Of a stretch of DNA of 35,491 bases, positions 18,290-26,715 are shown piece by piece. Within the stretch, counting starts at the first letter, position 1, and each line of letters opens with the position of its first letter. The position numbers and the translations under genes were made by a program. Below the pieces are notes generated by a model that saw only the letters and a list, made by a program, of their open reading frames with translations, had not been told where the DNA came from and did no database searches. This stretch comes from Streptomyces coryli (GTDB taxonomy: Bacteria > Actinomycetota > Actinomycetes > Streptomycetales > Streptomycetaceae), in assembly GCF_011044975.1 (NCBI RefSeq), contig NZ_JAAKZV010000062.1, positions 1-35,491 of the forward strand, given 5' to 3'.

Positions 18290-19312
18290 TCAAGGCGCCT
18301 GAGGCACCAGCAGCACCTTCCCGGTCTTCGGATCGCCACCGCCGACCAGCGCGATCGCGTCCGCGAACCGCTCCAGCGGCAGCGCGTGCGTCACCAGCGG
18401 CGCCGGGCGCAACAGCCCGGTCCCGAAGGCCCGTACCGCGTCCGTCCAGGCCGCCGAAGGGGCGCCGAAGATGCTGCGGACGGTCAGCTGGCTCAGCGAC
18501 AGATGCACCGGGTCGATGCCCTCGGCCCCGGGCGTGAACATCCCGGTCAGCACCACCCGCCCGCCCCGCCGCGCCAGCCGGCACGACGCGGCCGCGGTGC
18601 TCGGCGCGCCCGCGGTCTCCACGACCAGGTCGAAGCGGCCCTCGTACGAGCTGGCCGCGCCCGGCGCCAGCGCGGCGGTGGCCCCGAACGGCTCGGCCTG
18701 CGCGGCCCGTTCGGTGCGCGGGTCGATCACCACCAGCTCGGCGGGCGAGTACGCCGCCAGCAGCTGCGTCGCGAGCAGGCCCAGCGTCCCGGCGCCCACC
18801 ACGGCGATCCGCTCCCCTGGCCGCACCTCCGCGGCCCGTACCGCGGCGGTGCTCACCGCCGCCGGCTCCAGCAGCGCGGCCGCGCGCAGGTCGGCGTCGG
18901 CGGGCAGCAGGTGCAGCAGCCGGGCGGGCACGGTCAGATGCTCGGCGAAGCCGCCGGGCTCGGTGAACCCGGTCTCCGCGTACCCGGCGGTGCACAGGCT
19001 GGTCTCGCCGTAGCGGCAGCGCCGGCAGACACCGCAGGCGCGAAAGCCCTCGGCGACCGTCTTACGGCCCACCAGCCCCGGGTCGACGTCCTCGCCGACC
19101 GCCTCGACGATCCCGGCCCACTCATGCCCGGGCACGACGGGGTAGCGGACATACGCGGCGTCCCGGTGGCCGTCGTACACCTCCCGGTCGCTGGCGCAGA
19201 TCCCGGCCGCGGCGACCCGTACGAGCACCTCGCCGGACCGCGGCCGCGGCGTCTCGCGCTCGACCAGCCGGTGCGCGCCCGGCCGGTCGATGATGATCGC
19301 CCGGCTGCTCAC
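18290..19312 (-). CDS. Zinc-dependent medium-chain alcohol/polyol dehydrogenase
   Basis: A 340-residue MDR-family dehydrogenase. Catalytic zinc ligands are C39 (GICASD) and H63-E64 (PGHEWAG); the structural zinc lobe has C93, C96, C99 and C107 ([16 protein letters not shown]). The Rossmann domain starts at [17 protein letters not shown] and has the acidic residue of [10 protein letters not shown], favouring NAD(H). Relatives are sorbitol, threonine and L-gulonate or galactitol-type dehydrogenases. Start: GTG at 19312 overlaps the stop of the upstream dehydratase by four bases, and [11 protein letters not shown] begins the conserved fold; a longer form from inside the upstream gene is unlikely. 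Probably oxidises the hydroxyl of a sugar, sugar acid or polyol handled by this operon. Confidence 0.88.
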   Translation of the reverse strand: MSSRAIIIDRPGAHRLVERETPRPRSGEVLVRVAAAGICASDREVYDGHRDAAYVRYPVVPGHEWAGIVEAVGEDVDPGLVGRKTVAEGFRACGVCRRCRYGETSLCTAGYAETGFTEPGGFAEHLTVPARLLHLLPADADLRAAALLEPAAVSTAAVRAAEVRPGERIAVVGAGTLGLLATQLLAAYSPAELVVIDPRTERAAQAEPFGATAALAPGAASSYEGRFDLVVETAGAPSTAAASCRLARRGGRVVLTGMFTPGAEGIDPVHLSLSQLTVRSIFGAPSAAWTDAVRAFGTGLLRPAPLVTHALPLERFADAIALVGGGDPKTGKVLLVPQAP

Positions 19313-20472
19313 TCGGGCTTCCTCCGCTCCCATCCCTCGGCCCACAGGTCGAACCGGGCCCGCTGCTGCGGGAATTCGGCCGCCGCGTCCACGTCCAGCT
19401 CGACGCCGAGGCCCGGCGCATGGCTGATCTCGAAGCAGCCCGTCTCCGGATCGATCTGCGGGGCGCCGGAGACCACCTTCTTGATCTCCGCGTCCGCGAA
19501 GTCGTTGAAGTGCTCCAGGACCTTGAAGTTCGGGGTGCAGGCGGCGAGCTGCAGGGAAGCGGCGGTGAGCACCGAGCCGCCGACGTTGTGCGGGGCGACC
19601 AGCATGTAGTGGGTCTCGGCCGTGGCCGCCAGCTTGCGGGTCTCCAGGATGCCGCCGATGTGCCCGAGGTCGGGCTGGATGATGTCGGCGGCCTGCGACT
19701 CGAAGAGCTCGCGGAACTCGATCCGGTCGTGGATCCGCTCCCCGGTCGCCACCGGGATGTCGACCTTCGCGGCGACCTTCTCGAGGGCCTTGAGGTTCTC
19801 CGGCGGCACCGGCTCCTCCAGCCAGGCCGGGCGGAACGGTGCCATGTCCTTCGCCAGCCGGACCGCGGTCGACGGGCTGAACCGGCCGTGCATCTCCAGC
19901 ATCAGCTCGGCCTCGGGCCCGATGGCGTCCCGTACCGCCTCGATCAGCGAGACCGCGTACCGGGTCTGCTCGTAATCGAGCTCGAAGTGCCCGGTCCCGA
20001 ACGGGTCGATCTTCAGGGCGCGATAGCCGCGCGCGACGACCTCGCGGGCGGCCGCGTGGTACGCCTCGGGCGTCCGCTCCGTGGTGTACCAGCCGTTCGC
20101 GTACGCCTTGACCTGGTCCGTGGCACCCCCCGCCCGGCCGCCCAGCAGCTGCCAGACGGGGACGCCGAGCGCCTTGCCCTTGATGTCCCAGCAGGCCATC
20201 TCGATGACGGCGATGCCGGACATGACGATTTCGCCGGCCCGGCCGTAGTCGCCGTACTTCATCCGCTTTACGAGATCTTCGACCGCGAACGGGTCGGACC
20301 CGGCGATATGGTTGGCCTCAGCCTCGCGGAGGTAGCCGACGAGCGCGTCGGTGTGGCCGAGCATGCGGGTCTCGCCGACGCCGGTGAGGCCTTCGTCGGT
20401 GTGGACGAGGACGTAGGTGAGGTTGCGCCAGGGTGTCCCGACGACGTGGGTGGTGATTCCGGTGATGCGCAA
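19309..20472 (-). CDS. Enolase-superfamily sugar-acid dehydratase (mandelate racemase / galactonate dehydratase group)
   Basis: A 387-residue member of the mandelate racemase subgroup. The N-terminal capping domain contains ETRMLGHTDALVGYL and GIAVIEMACWDIKGKALGVPVWQLLGG. The barrel shows ALKIDPFG (K154), LMLEMHGRFSP (E193, H195), WLEEPVPPEN (E219/E220), VATGERI (E245), DIIQPDLGHIGGI (D268) and VAPHNVGG (H295). E193, E220 and E245 are the expected Mg2+ ligands and H295 with D268 the acid/base pair. These sit well with aldonate dehydratases such as D-galactonate dehydratase, but the sugar acid cannot be fixed. The start is TTG at 20472 behind AAGGGAA. First gene of the leftward operon, divergent from the IclR regulator. 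Confidence 0.88.
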   Translation of the reverse strand: MRITGITTHVVGTPWRNLTYVLVHTDEGLTGVGETRMLGHTDALVGYLREAEANHIAGSDPFAVEDLVKRMKYGDYGRAGEIVMSGIAVIEMACWDIKGKALGVPVWQLLGGRAGGATDQVKAYANGWYTTERTPEAYHAAAREVVARGYRALKIDPFGTGHFELDYEQTRYAVSLIEAVRDAIGPEAELMLEMHGRFSPSTAVRLAKDMAPFRPAWLEEPVPPENLKALEKVAAKVDIPVATGERIHDRIEFRELFESQAADIIQPDLGHIGGILETRKLAATAETHYMLVAPHNVGGSVLTAASLQLAACTPNFKVLEHFNDFADAEIKKVVSGAPQIDPETGCFEISHAPGLGVELDVDAAAEFPQQRARFDLWAEGWERRKPE

Positions 20473-20492
20473 GGCAGCGTTCCCTTGGGCTC

Positions 20493-20506
20493 GTTCGAGA
20501 TTTCGT
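20493..20506. promoter_or_regulatory. 14-base motif in the leader of the dehydratase gene
   Basis: GTTCGAGATTTCGT, identical to 18209-18222, 21 nt upstream of the TTG start. The inverted repeat ATTTCG-N9-CGAAAT (20500-20520) overlaps it. Its recurrence at two promoters of the same catabolic block and its position at the transcription start zone suggest a regulator site. Confidence 0.5.
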
Positions 20507-20593
20507 CATGCGTTCGAAATGCTGGCGTGACCGTAATCAGCGCACAGGGGGGTGTCAATGGTCTGCACACGGGTTAGCGTGTGTTCGTCATAC

Positions 20594-20606
20594 CGACCAT
20601 TGGTCG
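20594..20606. promoter_or_regulatory. Palindrome upstream of the IclR gene
   Basis: CGACCATTGGTCG is a 13-base inverted repeat with one central base, 30 nt upstream of the IclR ATG. It differs from the 14-base motif in front of the catabolic genes and could be an autoregulatory site. Its outer ACCGACC resembles PaaR-type arms, but the spacing differs and I do not count it among them. Confidence 0.4.
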
Positions 20607-20635
20607 AGTTCCCGAACGAGGGTGGGTGAAGGGAC

Positions 20636-21403
20636 ATGGGCCGCCTCGTCCCCGCGGTGACCAGAGCGCTGGACATACTGGAGTTGTTCCTGCAGGGCGA
20701 CGGCACGCTGTCCGCCCCCGAGATCGTGCAGAAGACCCAGCTCCCCCGCACCACGGTGCACGAGCTGGTGACCACCCTGGCCGCGCGCTCGTACCTGGTG
20801 CCCGTACCGGAGCAACAGGGGCGCTTCCGCCTGGGCGTCCGGACGTATCAGCTGGGCAGCCGCTACGCCGAGCAACTCGACCTCGCCGCCGAGGGCCAGC
20901 GGGTCGCCCGCGAGGTCGCGGACACATGCGGCGAGACGGTGCACGTGGCCGTCCTCGAGGACGCCGACGTCATATACATCGCCAAGGTCGACTCCACGCA
21001 CGCGGTGCGGATGGTCTCGGCCGCGGGCCGCCGGCTGCCCGCGCACTGCACCTCGGTGGGCAAGATGCTGCTGGCGTCGCTGCCGCCCGACGCGCTCGAA
21101 GAGCAGCTGGGCAAGGGCGAGTTGCAGCCGATGACGCCCAACAGCATCACCGACCGCGACAAGCTGCGCGCCGCCCTGCAGGACATCCGCGAGACCGGCA
21201 TCGCCGCCGAGCACCAGGAGTCCAACCCGGACGTGAGCTGCGTGGCCGCGCCGGTACGGGACCGGAGCGGGCGGGTCGTGGCCGCACTGTCGATCTCGGT
21301 GCCGGTGACGCGCTGGACGGAGCAGCGCGAGGAGGAGCTGGCGGAGCTGGCGGCGAAGGGCGCGAGCGACCTGTCGGGTCGGCTGGGGTTCCGCGGGCGT
21401 TAG
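20636..21403 (+). CDS. IclR-family transcriptional regulator
   Basis: A 255-residue IclR regulator. The winged helix-turn-helix spans AVTRALDILELFLQGDGTLSAPEIVQKTQLPRTTVHELVTTLAARSYL (about 7-55). The effector domain includes ETVHVAVLEDADVIYIAKVDS, LPAHCTSVGKMLLASLP and the usual end SCVAAPVRDRSGRVVAALSISVPVTRW, where SC-AAP is the ligand-pocket signature. ATG at 20636 follows GTGAAGGG. Divergent from the dehydratase-dehydrogenase-importer block, so it most likely controls uptake and breakdown of that sugar or sugar acid. Its stop codon overlaps that of the converging methyltransferase gene by a few bases, leaving no room for a terminator. Confidence 0.92.
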   Translation: MGRLVPAVTRALDILELFLQGDGTLSAPEIVQKTQLPRTTVHELVTTLAARSYLVPVPEQQGRFRLGVRTYQLGSRYAEQLDLAAEGQRVAREVADTCGETVHVAVLEDADVIYIAKVDSTHAVRMVSAAGRRLPAHCTSVGKMLLASLPPDALEEQLGKGELQPMTPNSITDRDKLRAALQDIRETGIAAEHQESNPDVSCVAAPVRDRSGRVVAALSISVPVTRWTEQREEELAELAAKGASDLSGRLGFRGR

Positions 21404-22113
21404 GACGGGCCCGTACCGCTCCAGTGGAAGAGGGCCATCGCGACGCTCGTGGCGAGGTTGTAGCTGGAGACCTGGGGGCGCATCGGGAGGGCCACGAGCC
21501 GGGTGGCCTTCGCGCGCAACTCGTCGGAGATGCCGTGCCGTTCGGAGCCGAAGGCGAGCAGGGCACCCTCCTGGACGGGGACCATCCGGATGTCCTCACC
21601 ATCCGGATCCAGTGCGTATACGGGCCCGTCCGGCAGCTCCCCCAGCTCCAGCCGCTCCACGGCGGTCGCGTAATGCAGCCCCGCCGCGCCCCGTACGGCA
21701 TTCGCATGCCAGGGATCGAGCGGCCCGGTCGTGACGACCCCCGCGGAGGCCATGCCCGCGGCGAGGCGGACGACCGCGCCGACATTGCCGAGATTGCGCG
21801 GCTGATCCAGGACCACGACGGGCGCGGTGCGCTCAGGACGGGTCAGCGCGTGCACGTTGGCCGCGCGGCTGCGGCGGGCGGCGAGGGCGGCCACGCCGGT
21901 GGGGTGCGCCCGGGGCGCGAGCTCGCGCAGCGCCTGCGCCGGGGCCTCGACGAGGGTCTTGGCGAGCATGTCGGCGATATCCGGGGCGAGCTCTCTGGCG
22001 AGGGCCTCGGTAGCGGCTTTGTCGGTGGTCAGCGCCGTCCGCACATCCGCCCCGAAGCGGAGCGCGTGCTTGAGCGCGTGGAAGCCGTCGAGCAGCACCA
22101 GGTCCTTGGCCAT
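21400..22113 (-). CDS. TrmH/SpoU-family RNA 2'-O-methyltransferase
   Basis: A 237-residue SPOUT methyltransferase that transfers a methyl group from S-adenosylmethionine to a ribose 2'-OH in tRNA or rRNA. The three trefoil-knot motifs are present: DQPRNLGNVGAVVRLAAG (motif 1, with the NLGN asparagine), LLAFGSERHGIS (motif 2) and VALPMRPQVSSYNLATSVAMALFHW (motif 3). The N-terminal 100 residues form a substrate-binding region containing LDGFHALKHALRFGADV. The exact RNA target is not visible. ATG at 22113; only 24 nt separate it from the end of the HTTM gene, so it may be the third gene of that leftward transcript. Confidence 0.9.
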   Translation of the reverse strand: MAKDLVLLDGFHALKHALRFGADVRTALTTDKAATEALARELAPDIADMLAKTLVEAPAQALRELAPRAHPTGVAALAARRSRAANVHALTRPERTAPVVVLDQPRNLGNVGAVVRLAAGMASAGVVTTGPLDPWHANAVRGAAGLHYATAVERLELGELPDGPVYALDPDGEDIRMVPVQEGALLAFGSERHGISDELRAKATRLVALPMRPQVSSYNLATSVAMALFHWSGTGPS

Positions 22114-22137
22114 GGCGGCCAGCTTACGAGGACGCGG

Positions 22138-23361
22138 TCACCGCAGCGGCGTCCCCGATTCCACATCGGCGGGAGCGGACTGGCGCGGGGCCTTGAGAGC
22201 GGCGGGCTCCGCCGCCCGCCGCCGCCGCCCGATGAGCCGGTCCCGCCCGGCCACCGTCCACCCGCCGATCCACATCAGGAAGACCGTCGGCAGGAACACC
22301 GCGTCCGCCGCGATCATGGCGAGCGAGAAGAACGGCAGCCCCAGGATCACGGCGATCGACGCGTGCTCGATGATCATCAACGCCAGCAGCACGTTCTTGA
22401 TCCGCCGGTTGAAGAGCGTGAACGGGAACGCCACCTGCACGATCACGGTGCCGTACGTGATGATCATGACCATCGTGCCGCTGCCGCCCAGCGTGTCCGA
22501 CAGCGCCGGCCAGGGCGTGAAGTAATCGAGGTGCAGCGGGTAGTGCAGCGCCGTGCCGTCCTGCCAGAGGGTGCCCTGCACCTTGTACCAGCCGGCGGTG
22601 GCGTACACGAAGACGACCTGGACCATGATGATCAGCAGGCCCGCGTTGTGCACCAGATTGGCGAGCTGGTCGCAGACCGTGCGCGGCTCGCCGGGCCAGA
22701 GCCGCTGCACCATCCACCAGACCGCCTGCGCCAGCCACAGCCCGTAGAAGATCAGCGCCCAGCCCCAGCTGAGATGACCGAGCAGGGTGGCGGCCAGCAG
22801 CCCGAAGCCCAGCACCGACCAGAGCCAGACGCCGACGGCGTCGCGCGGGGGCGCGTCGGGTGCGGTACGCGCCCGGCGGCGGGCGTCGAGCGACCAGACC
22901 TGGCCGCAGCGGGTGAGGACGAGATAGATCGCCACCAGGTGGATGACGTTGTCGCCGCCGTCCCCCATGAAGACGCTGCGGTTCTGCAGCGACAGCACGC
23001 CGATCATGAACAGCACGGACATCGTCCGGGTCCGCCAGCCCAGCATCAGCGCCAGGGACGCGAGCACGGCGAGCCCGTAGACGATCTCGAAGAAGGCGTC
23101 CGAGTCCGACCACATCAGCACGGTGAAGGCGTCGTTGAGCTGCAGCAGCTGCTCGGCCAGGCCCCGGCTCCAGGGCGAGTCGGGCCCGTAGAGCTCATGC
23201 CGGTGCGGGAACTCGCGCAGCAGGAACAGCAGCCAGGTCAGCGCGAAGCCGATGCGCACGACGGCGGTCTGATACGGGCCGAGGGCCTGCCGCGTCACGC
23301 GCTCGACGGCGCGGGTCACGGCGTGCTCGACGCGGGTGACGTTGGTGGCGTTGGCGCTCAC
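22138..23361 (-). CDS. HTTM-domain membrane protein (vitamin-K-dependent gamma-carboxylase-like)
   Basis: A 407-residue polytopic membrane protein of the HTTM family, distantly related to animal gamma-glutamyl carboxylase. About seven to eight hydrophobic helices are visible, beginning AVVRIGFALTWLLFLLREF. Signature segments are VLSLQNRSVFMGDGGDNVIHLVAIYLVLTRCG, VFVYATAGWYKVQGTLWQDGTALHYPLHLDYFTPWPAL and VQVAFPFTLFNRRIKNVLLALMIIEHASIAVILGLPFFSLAMIAADAVFLP. The start GTG at 23361 overlaps the stop of the DUF5819 gene by four bases and has GGGAGGGGAG before it. Its role in streptomycetes is unknown; carboxylation or a quinone reaction at the membrane is possible by analogy only. Confidence 0.85.
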   Translation of the reverse strand: MSANATNVTRVEHAVTRAVERVTRQALGPYQTAVVRIGFALTWLLFLLREFPHRHELYGPDSPWSRGLAEQLLQLNDAFTVLMWSDSDAFFEIVYGLAVLASLALMLGWRTRTMSVLFMIGVLSLQNRSVFMGDGGDNVIHLVAIYLVLTRCGQVWSLDARRRARTAPDAPPRDAVGVWLWSVLGFGLLAATLLGHLSWGWALIFYGLWLAQAVWWMVQRLWPGEPRTVCDQLANLVHNAGLLIIMVQVVFVYATAGWYKVQGTLWQDGTALHYPLHLDYFTPWPALSDTLGGSGTMVMIITYGTVIVQVAFPFTLFNRRIKNVLLALMIIEHASIAVILGLPFFSLAMIAADAVFLPTVFLMWIGGWTVAGRDRLIGRRRRAAEPAALKAPRQSAPADVESGTPLR

Positions 23362-24071
23362 TGGCCGCTCCCCTCCCAGCTGCTCCACGTCTCGCGGTCA
23401 CCCTTCTGCAGGTCCGCCGTGGTCACCTGCCACCACCCCAGCTGCCGGTACGAGGACTGGGTCGAGCGCTTGTCCGCGCTCCAGTCGGGCGCGGCCAGCG
23501 GCGTCACCTCGGCGCGCAGCTGGATGGACTGCACCTTGCCGTCGTTGAGGACGGGGCCGAAGCGCAGCATCACGATCCGCTTCAGGTACTGCTCGGAGAG
23601 CTCGCCGCGGACGCCGTTGGGGCGGTTCTTCTCGTCGTGGGAATTGATGAAGTAGTCCCAGGCGCGGCGGAGCTCGTTCTGCTCGGTGTGCGAGGGCGCC
23701 GGGTTGTGCTTGATCGCCTCGGCGTCCTGCGCGGAGAGGTTGACCCAGGGGGTCTGCTCGGTCGAGCCGTCCTTCTTCTGCACCTCGGCGCGGGCCTGGA
23801 CGTCGATGTTCTGCTGCAGCGGGTTGGGGGCGAAGAGCTTCCAGTTCTGCTCGAACTCCGGCAGCACATAGCCGTCGATGGTCTCCTTGTGCTGCTTGCT
23901 CACCGTGTTCGGCGGCGAGACGTACAGGAAGACCGTGGCCAGGTGCCATGCCGTAAAGCCGAGGACGACGGCGACGGCCAGCGCCATGAAGATCTGCGCG
24001 GGCAGCGAAAGGCGGCCCGGCGACTCCTCCGCCCCGGATATGCCGGACTCGTCCGGCGCTCGCGACTCCAT
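23358..24071 (-). CDS. DUF5819-family membrane-anchored protein
   Basis: A 237-residue protein with a short acidic cytoplasmic tail, one N-terminal membrane helix (about 24-51, [20 protein letters not shown] onward) and an extracellular domain with the family hallmark [30 protein letters not shown]. It ends in two tryptophan-rich segments ([24 protein letters not shown]). It is translationally coupled to the downstream HTTM gene, and the pairing of the two families is familiar in Streptomyces, so they probably act as one complex. Start chosen at ATG 24071; an ATG 30 nt upstream (24101, [10 protein letters not shown]) is also possible. Neither has a strong ribosome site. Function unknown. Confidence 0.82.
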   Translation of the reverse strand: MESRAPDESGISGAEESPGRLSLPAQIFMALAVAVVLGFTAWHLATVFLYVSPPNTVSKQHKETIDGYVLPEFEQNWKLFAPNPLQQNIDVQARAEVQKKDGSTEQTPWVNLSAQDAEAIKHNPAPSHTEQNELRRAWDYFINSHDEKNRPNGVRGELSEQYLKRIVMLRFGPVLNDGKVQSIQLRAEVTPLAAPDWSADKRSTQSSYRQLGWWQVTTADLQKGDRETWSSWEGSGQ

Positions 24072-24193
24072 ACCCCCGACTACCTCACAGCCTGTGGTCA
24101 TCAGCTCACTGCCGACTGACGTCGGCACGCTACCCCCCGGCGCCCCACCCGCGCAGGGCCGATCGGGACACGCTTCGATCGGGGGAGCCGACC

Positions 24194-24240
24194 TTGACAG
24201 GGTACGAGGCCGCACCCGACCATGGAACCGAACGATCGGT
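24194..24240 (+). promoter_or_regulatory. paaA promoter with PaaR-type operator
   Basis: TTGACA (24194-24199) with an 18-nt spacer leads to a weak -10 GACCAT (24218-24223). Directly after it, ACCGAACGATCGGT (24227-24240) is a palindrome that fits ACCGNNCGNNCGGT, the core I recall for PaaR operators in corynebacteria. Read on the other strand it differs by single central bases from the copies at 4561 and 11407. It ends 36 nt before the paaA start and would sit over the transcription start. Confidence 0.75.
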
Positions 24241-24276
24241 CGGTCGGGACGGCATCGGGACGGCAGGGGGCATGCG

Positions 24277-25223
<947 letters not shown>

Positions 25224-25224
<1 letters not shown>

Positions 25225-25505
25225 TGAGCGACTGGCCCCTGTGGGAGGTCTTCGTACGCAGCAGGCGCGGCCTGTCGCATGTGCACGCCGGCTCGCTGCA
25301 CGCGCCGGACGCCGCCATGGCGCTGCGGAACGCCCGCGATCTGTATACGCGGCGCCAGGAGGGCGTCTCGGTGTGGGTGGTGCCGTCGGCGGAGATCACC
25401 GCGTCGTCGCCGGACGAGCGGGACCCGTTCTTCGAGCCGGCGGCGGACAAGCCGTATCGGCATCCGACCTTCTATGAGCTGCCTGACGGGGTGAAGAATC
25501 TGTGA
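25224..25505 (+). CDS. paaB: Phenylacetyl-CoA epoxidase subunit PaaB
   Basis: A 93-residue small subunit of the epoxidase, which bridges the PaaAC heterodimers in the larger assembly. WPLWEVFVRSRRGLSHVHAGSLHAPDAAMALRNARDLYTRR is the family core, followed by VSVWVVPSAEITASSP and the end KPYRHPTFYELPDGVKNL. Length and all landmarks are normal. One-base overlap with paaA and four-base overlap with paaC. Confidence 0.95.
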
Positions 25506-26206
25506 GCGCGGCTCTGTGCCTCGGGGACGACGCGCTCGTGCTCTCGCACCGGCTCGGCGAGTGGGCCGGGCATGCGCCCGTACTGGAGGAGGAGGTCGCG
25601 CTCGCGAACATCGCGCTGGACCTGCTCGGGCAGGCGCGGGTGCTGCTGTCGCTGGAGGGGGACGAGGACGAGCTGGCCTTCCGGCGCGAGGAGCGCGCCT
25701 TCCGGAACGTCCAGCTGGTCGAGCAGCCGAACGGCGACTTCGCGCACACGATGGCGCGGCAGCTGTACTTCTCGGTGTATCAGGAGCTGCTGTACGAGCG
25801 GCTTGCTGCTGGCGAGGGGCCGTACGCGCCGCTGGCCGGGAAGGCGGTCAAGGAGGTCGCGTACCACCGGGACCACGCGGAGCACTGGACGCTGCGGCTC
25901 GGTGACGGCACGGCGGAGAGCCATGAGCGGATGCAGCGCGGTCTTGATGCGCTGTGGCGGTATACGGGTGAGCTGTTCCGGCCGGTGGAGGGGCTGGCCG
26001 AGGTCGACTGGGCGGCGCTGCACGGGGCTTGGCGCTCGCGGGTCGAGGATGTCGTCGGTCGGGCCACGCTGACGCTGCCCGAGGGGTCCGACGGGTCCGG
26101 CTGGAGCGCGGGCGGCGGGCGGCAGGGGGTTCACACCGAGCCGTTCGGGCGCATGATCGCCGAGATGCAGCATCTGCACCGCAGCCACCCGGGGGCGACA
26201 TGGTGA
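25502..26206 (+). CDS. paaC: Phenylacetyl-CoA epoxidase structural subunit PaaC
   Basis: A 234-residue ferritin-like protein that pairs with PaaA but does not carry the active di-iron centre. LVLSHRLGEWAGHAPVLEEEVALANIALDLLGQARVLL is the hallmark N-terminus, then LVEQPNGDFAHTMARQLYFSVYQELLYERL and VKEVAYHRDHAEHWTLRLGDGTAESHERMQ. The C-terminus contains GRQGVHTEPFGRMIAEMQHLHRSHPGATW. Start GTG at 25502 overlaps the paaB stop. A Gly/Ser-rich insert (SDGSGWSAGGG) lies just before the conserved end. Confidence 0.95.
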   Translation: MSAALCLGDDALVLSHRLGEWAGHAPVLEEEVALANIALDLLGQARVLLSLEGDEDELAFRREERAFRNVQLVEQPNGDFAHTMARQLYFSVYQELLYERLAAGEGPYAPLAGKAVKEVAYHRDHAEHWTLRLGDGTAESHERMQRGLDALWRYTGELFRPVEGLAEVDWAALHGAWRSRVEDVVGRATLTLPEGSDGSGWSAGGGRQGVHTEPFGRMIAEMQHLHRSHPGATW

Positions 26207-26715
26207 CGGACTCCGGGCCGACCGAGCTCGAGCAGCGGCTGCGGGAGCTCGCGGGCGGCGTCCCCGACCCCGAGCTGCCGGTGATCAGCCTGGCCGAGCT
26301 GGGCGTGCTGCGGCGGGTGCATGTGTACGGGCCCGGGCGGGTGGAGGTCGAGCTGACGCCGACGTACACCGGGTGCCCGGCGATCGAGGCGATGACCGCC
26401 GACATCCAGCACGTGCTGCGCGAGCAGGGCGGCATGGAGCAGGTGTTGGTGCGCACGGTGCTGTTCCCGGCGTGGACGACCGATGACATCACGGCGGAGG
26501 GGCGCCGGAAGCTCGCCGAGCACGGCGTGGCGCCGCCACGGGTGAGCCGTGAACCGGCGGGTCCGGTTCCGGTTGAGCTGGGCTCGATCCGGTGTCCGAA
26601 CTGCGGCTCGGGGCGTACGAAGCTGCTCTCCCGCTTCTCGTCGACCGCCTGCAAGGCGCTGCGGCGGTGCGAGGACTGCCAGGAGCCCTTCGATCACTTC
26701 AAGGAGCTGACATGA
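26200..26715 (+). CDS. paaD: PaaD, Fe-S/metal-centre maturation protein of the epoxidase
   Basis: A 171-residue protein with an N-terminal MIP18/DUF59 domain (DPELPVISLAELGVLRRV, then VELTPTYTGCPAIEAM with the conserved C59) and a C-terminal zinc-ribbon-like part with C132-x2-C135 and C157-x2-C160. PaaD is needed for epoxidase activity and is thought to mature the di-iron or Fe-S centres. Start: ATG at 26200 or GTG at 26203; the sequence ATGGTGA overlaps the paaC stop in either case. The end overlaps paaE by four bases. Confidence 0.93.
   Translation: MVTDSGPTELEQRLRELAGGVPDPELPVISLAELGVLRRVHVYGPGRVEVELTPTYTGCPAIEAMTADIQHVLREQGGMEQVLVRTVLFPAWTTDDITAEGRRKLAEHGVAPPRVSREPAGPVPVELGSIRCPNCGSGRTKLLSRFSSTACKALRRCEDCQEPFDHFKELT

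Noticed and set aside
20591-20606. Fourth PaaR-type site upstream of the IclR gene
   Set aside because: CGACCATTGGTCG has different arms and centre spacing from the 14-base PaaR-type palindrome; it is better treated as a separate operator.
20581-23655. Very long open frame on the plus strand over the IclR, TrmH and HTTM genes
   Set aside because: High GC makes stop codons rare in antisense frames. The translation is low-complexity Arg/Gly/Pro/His text without domains, while the overlapping genes have clear family motifs.
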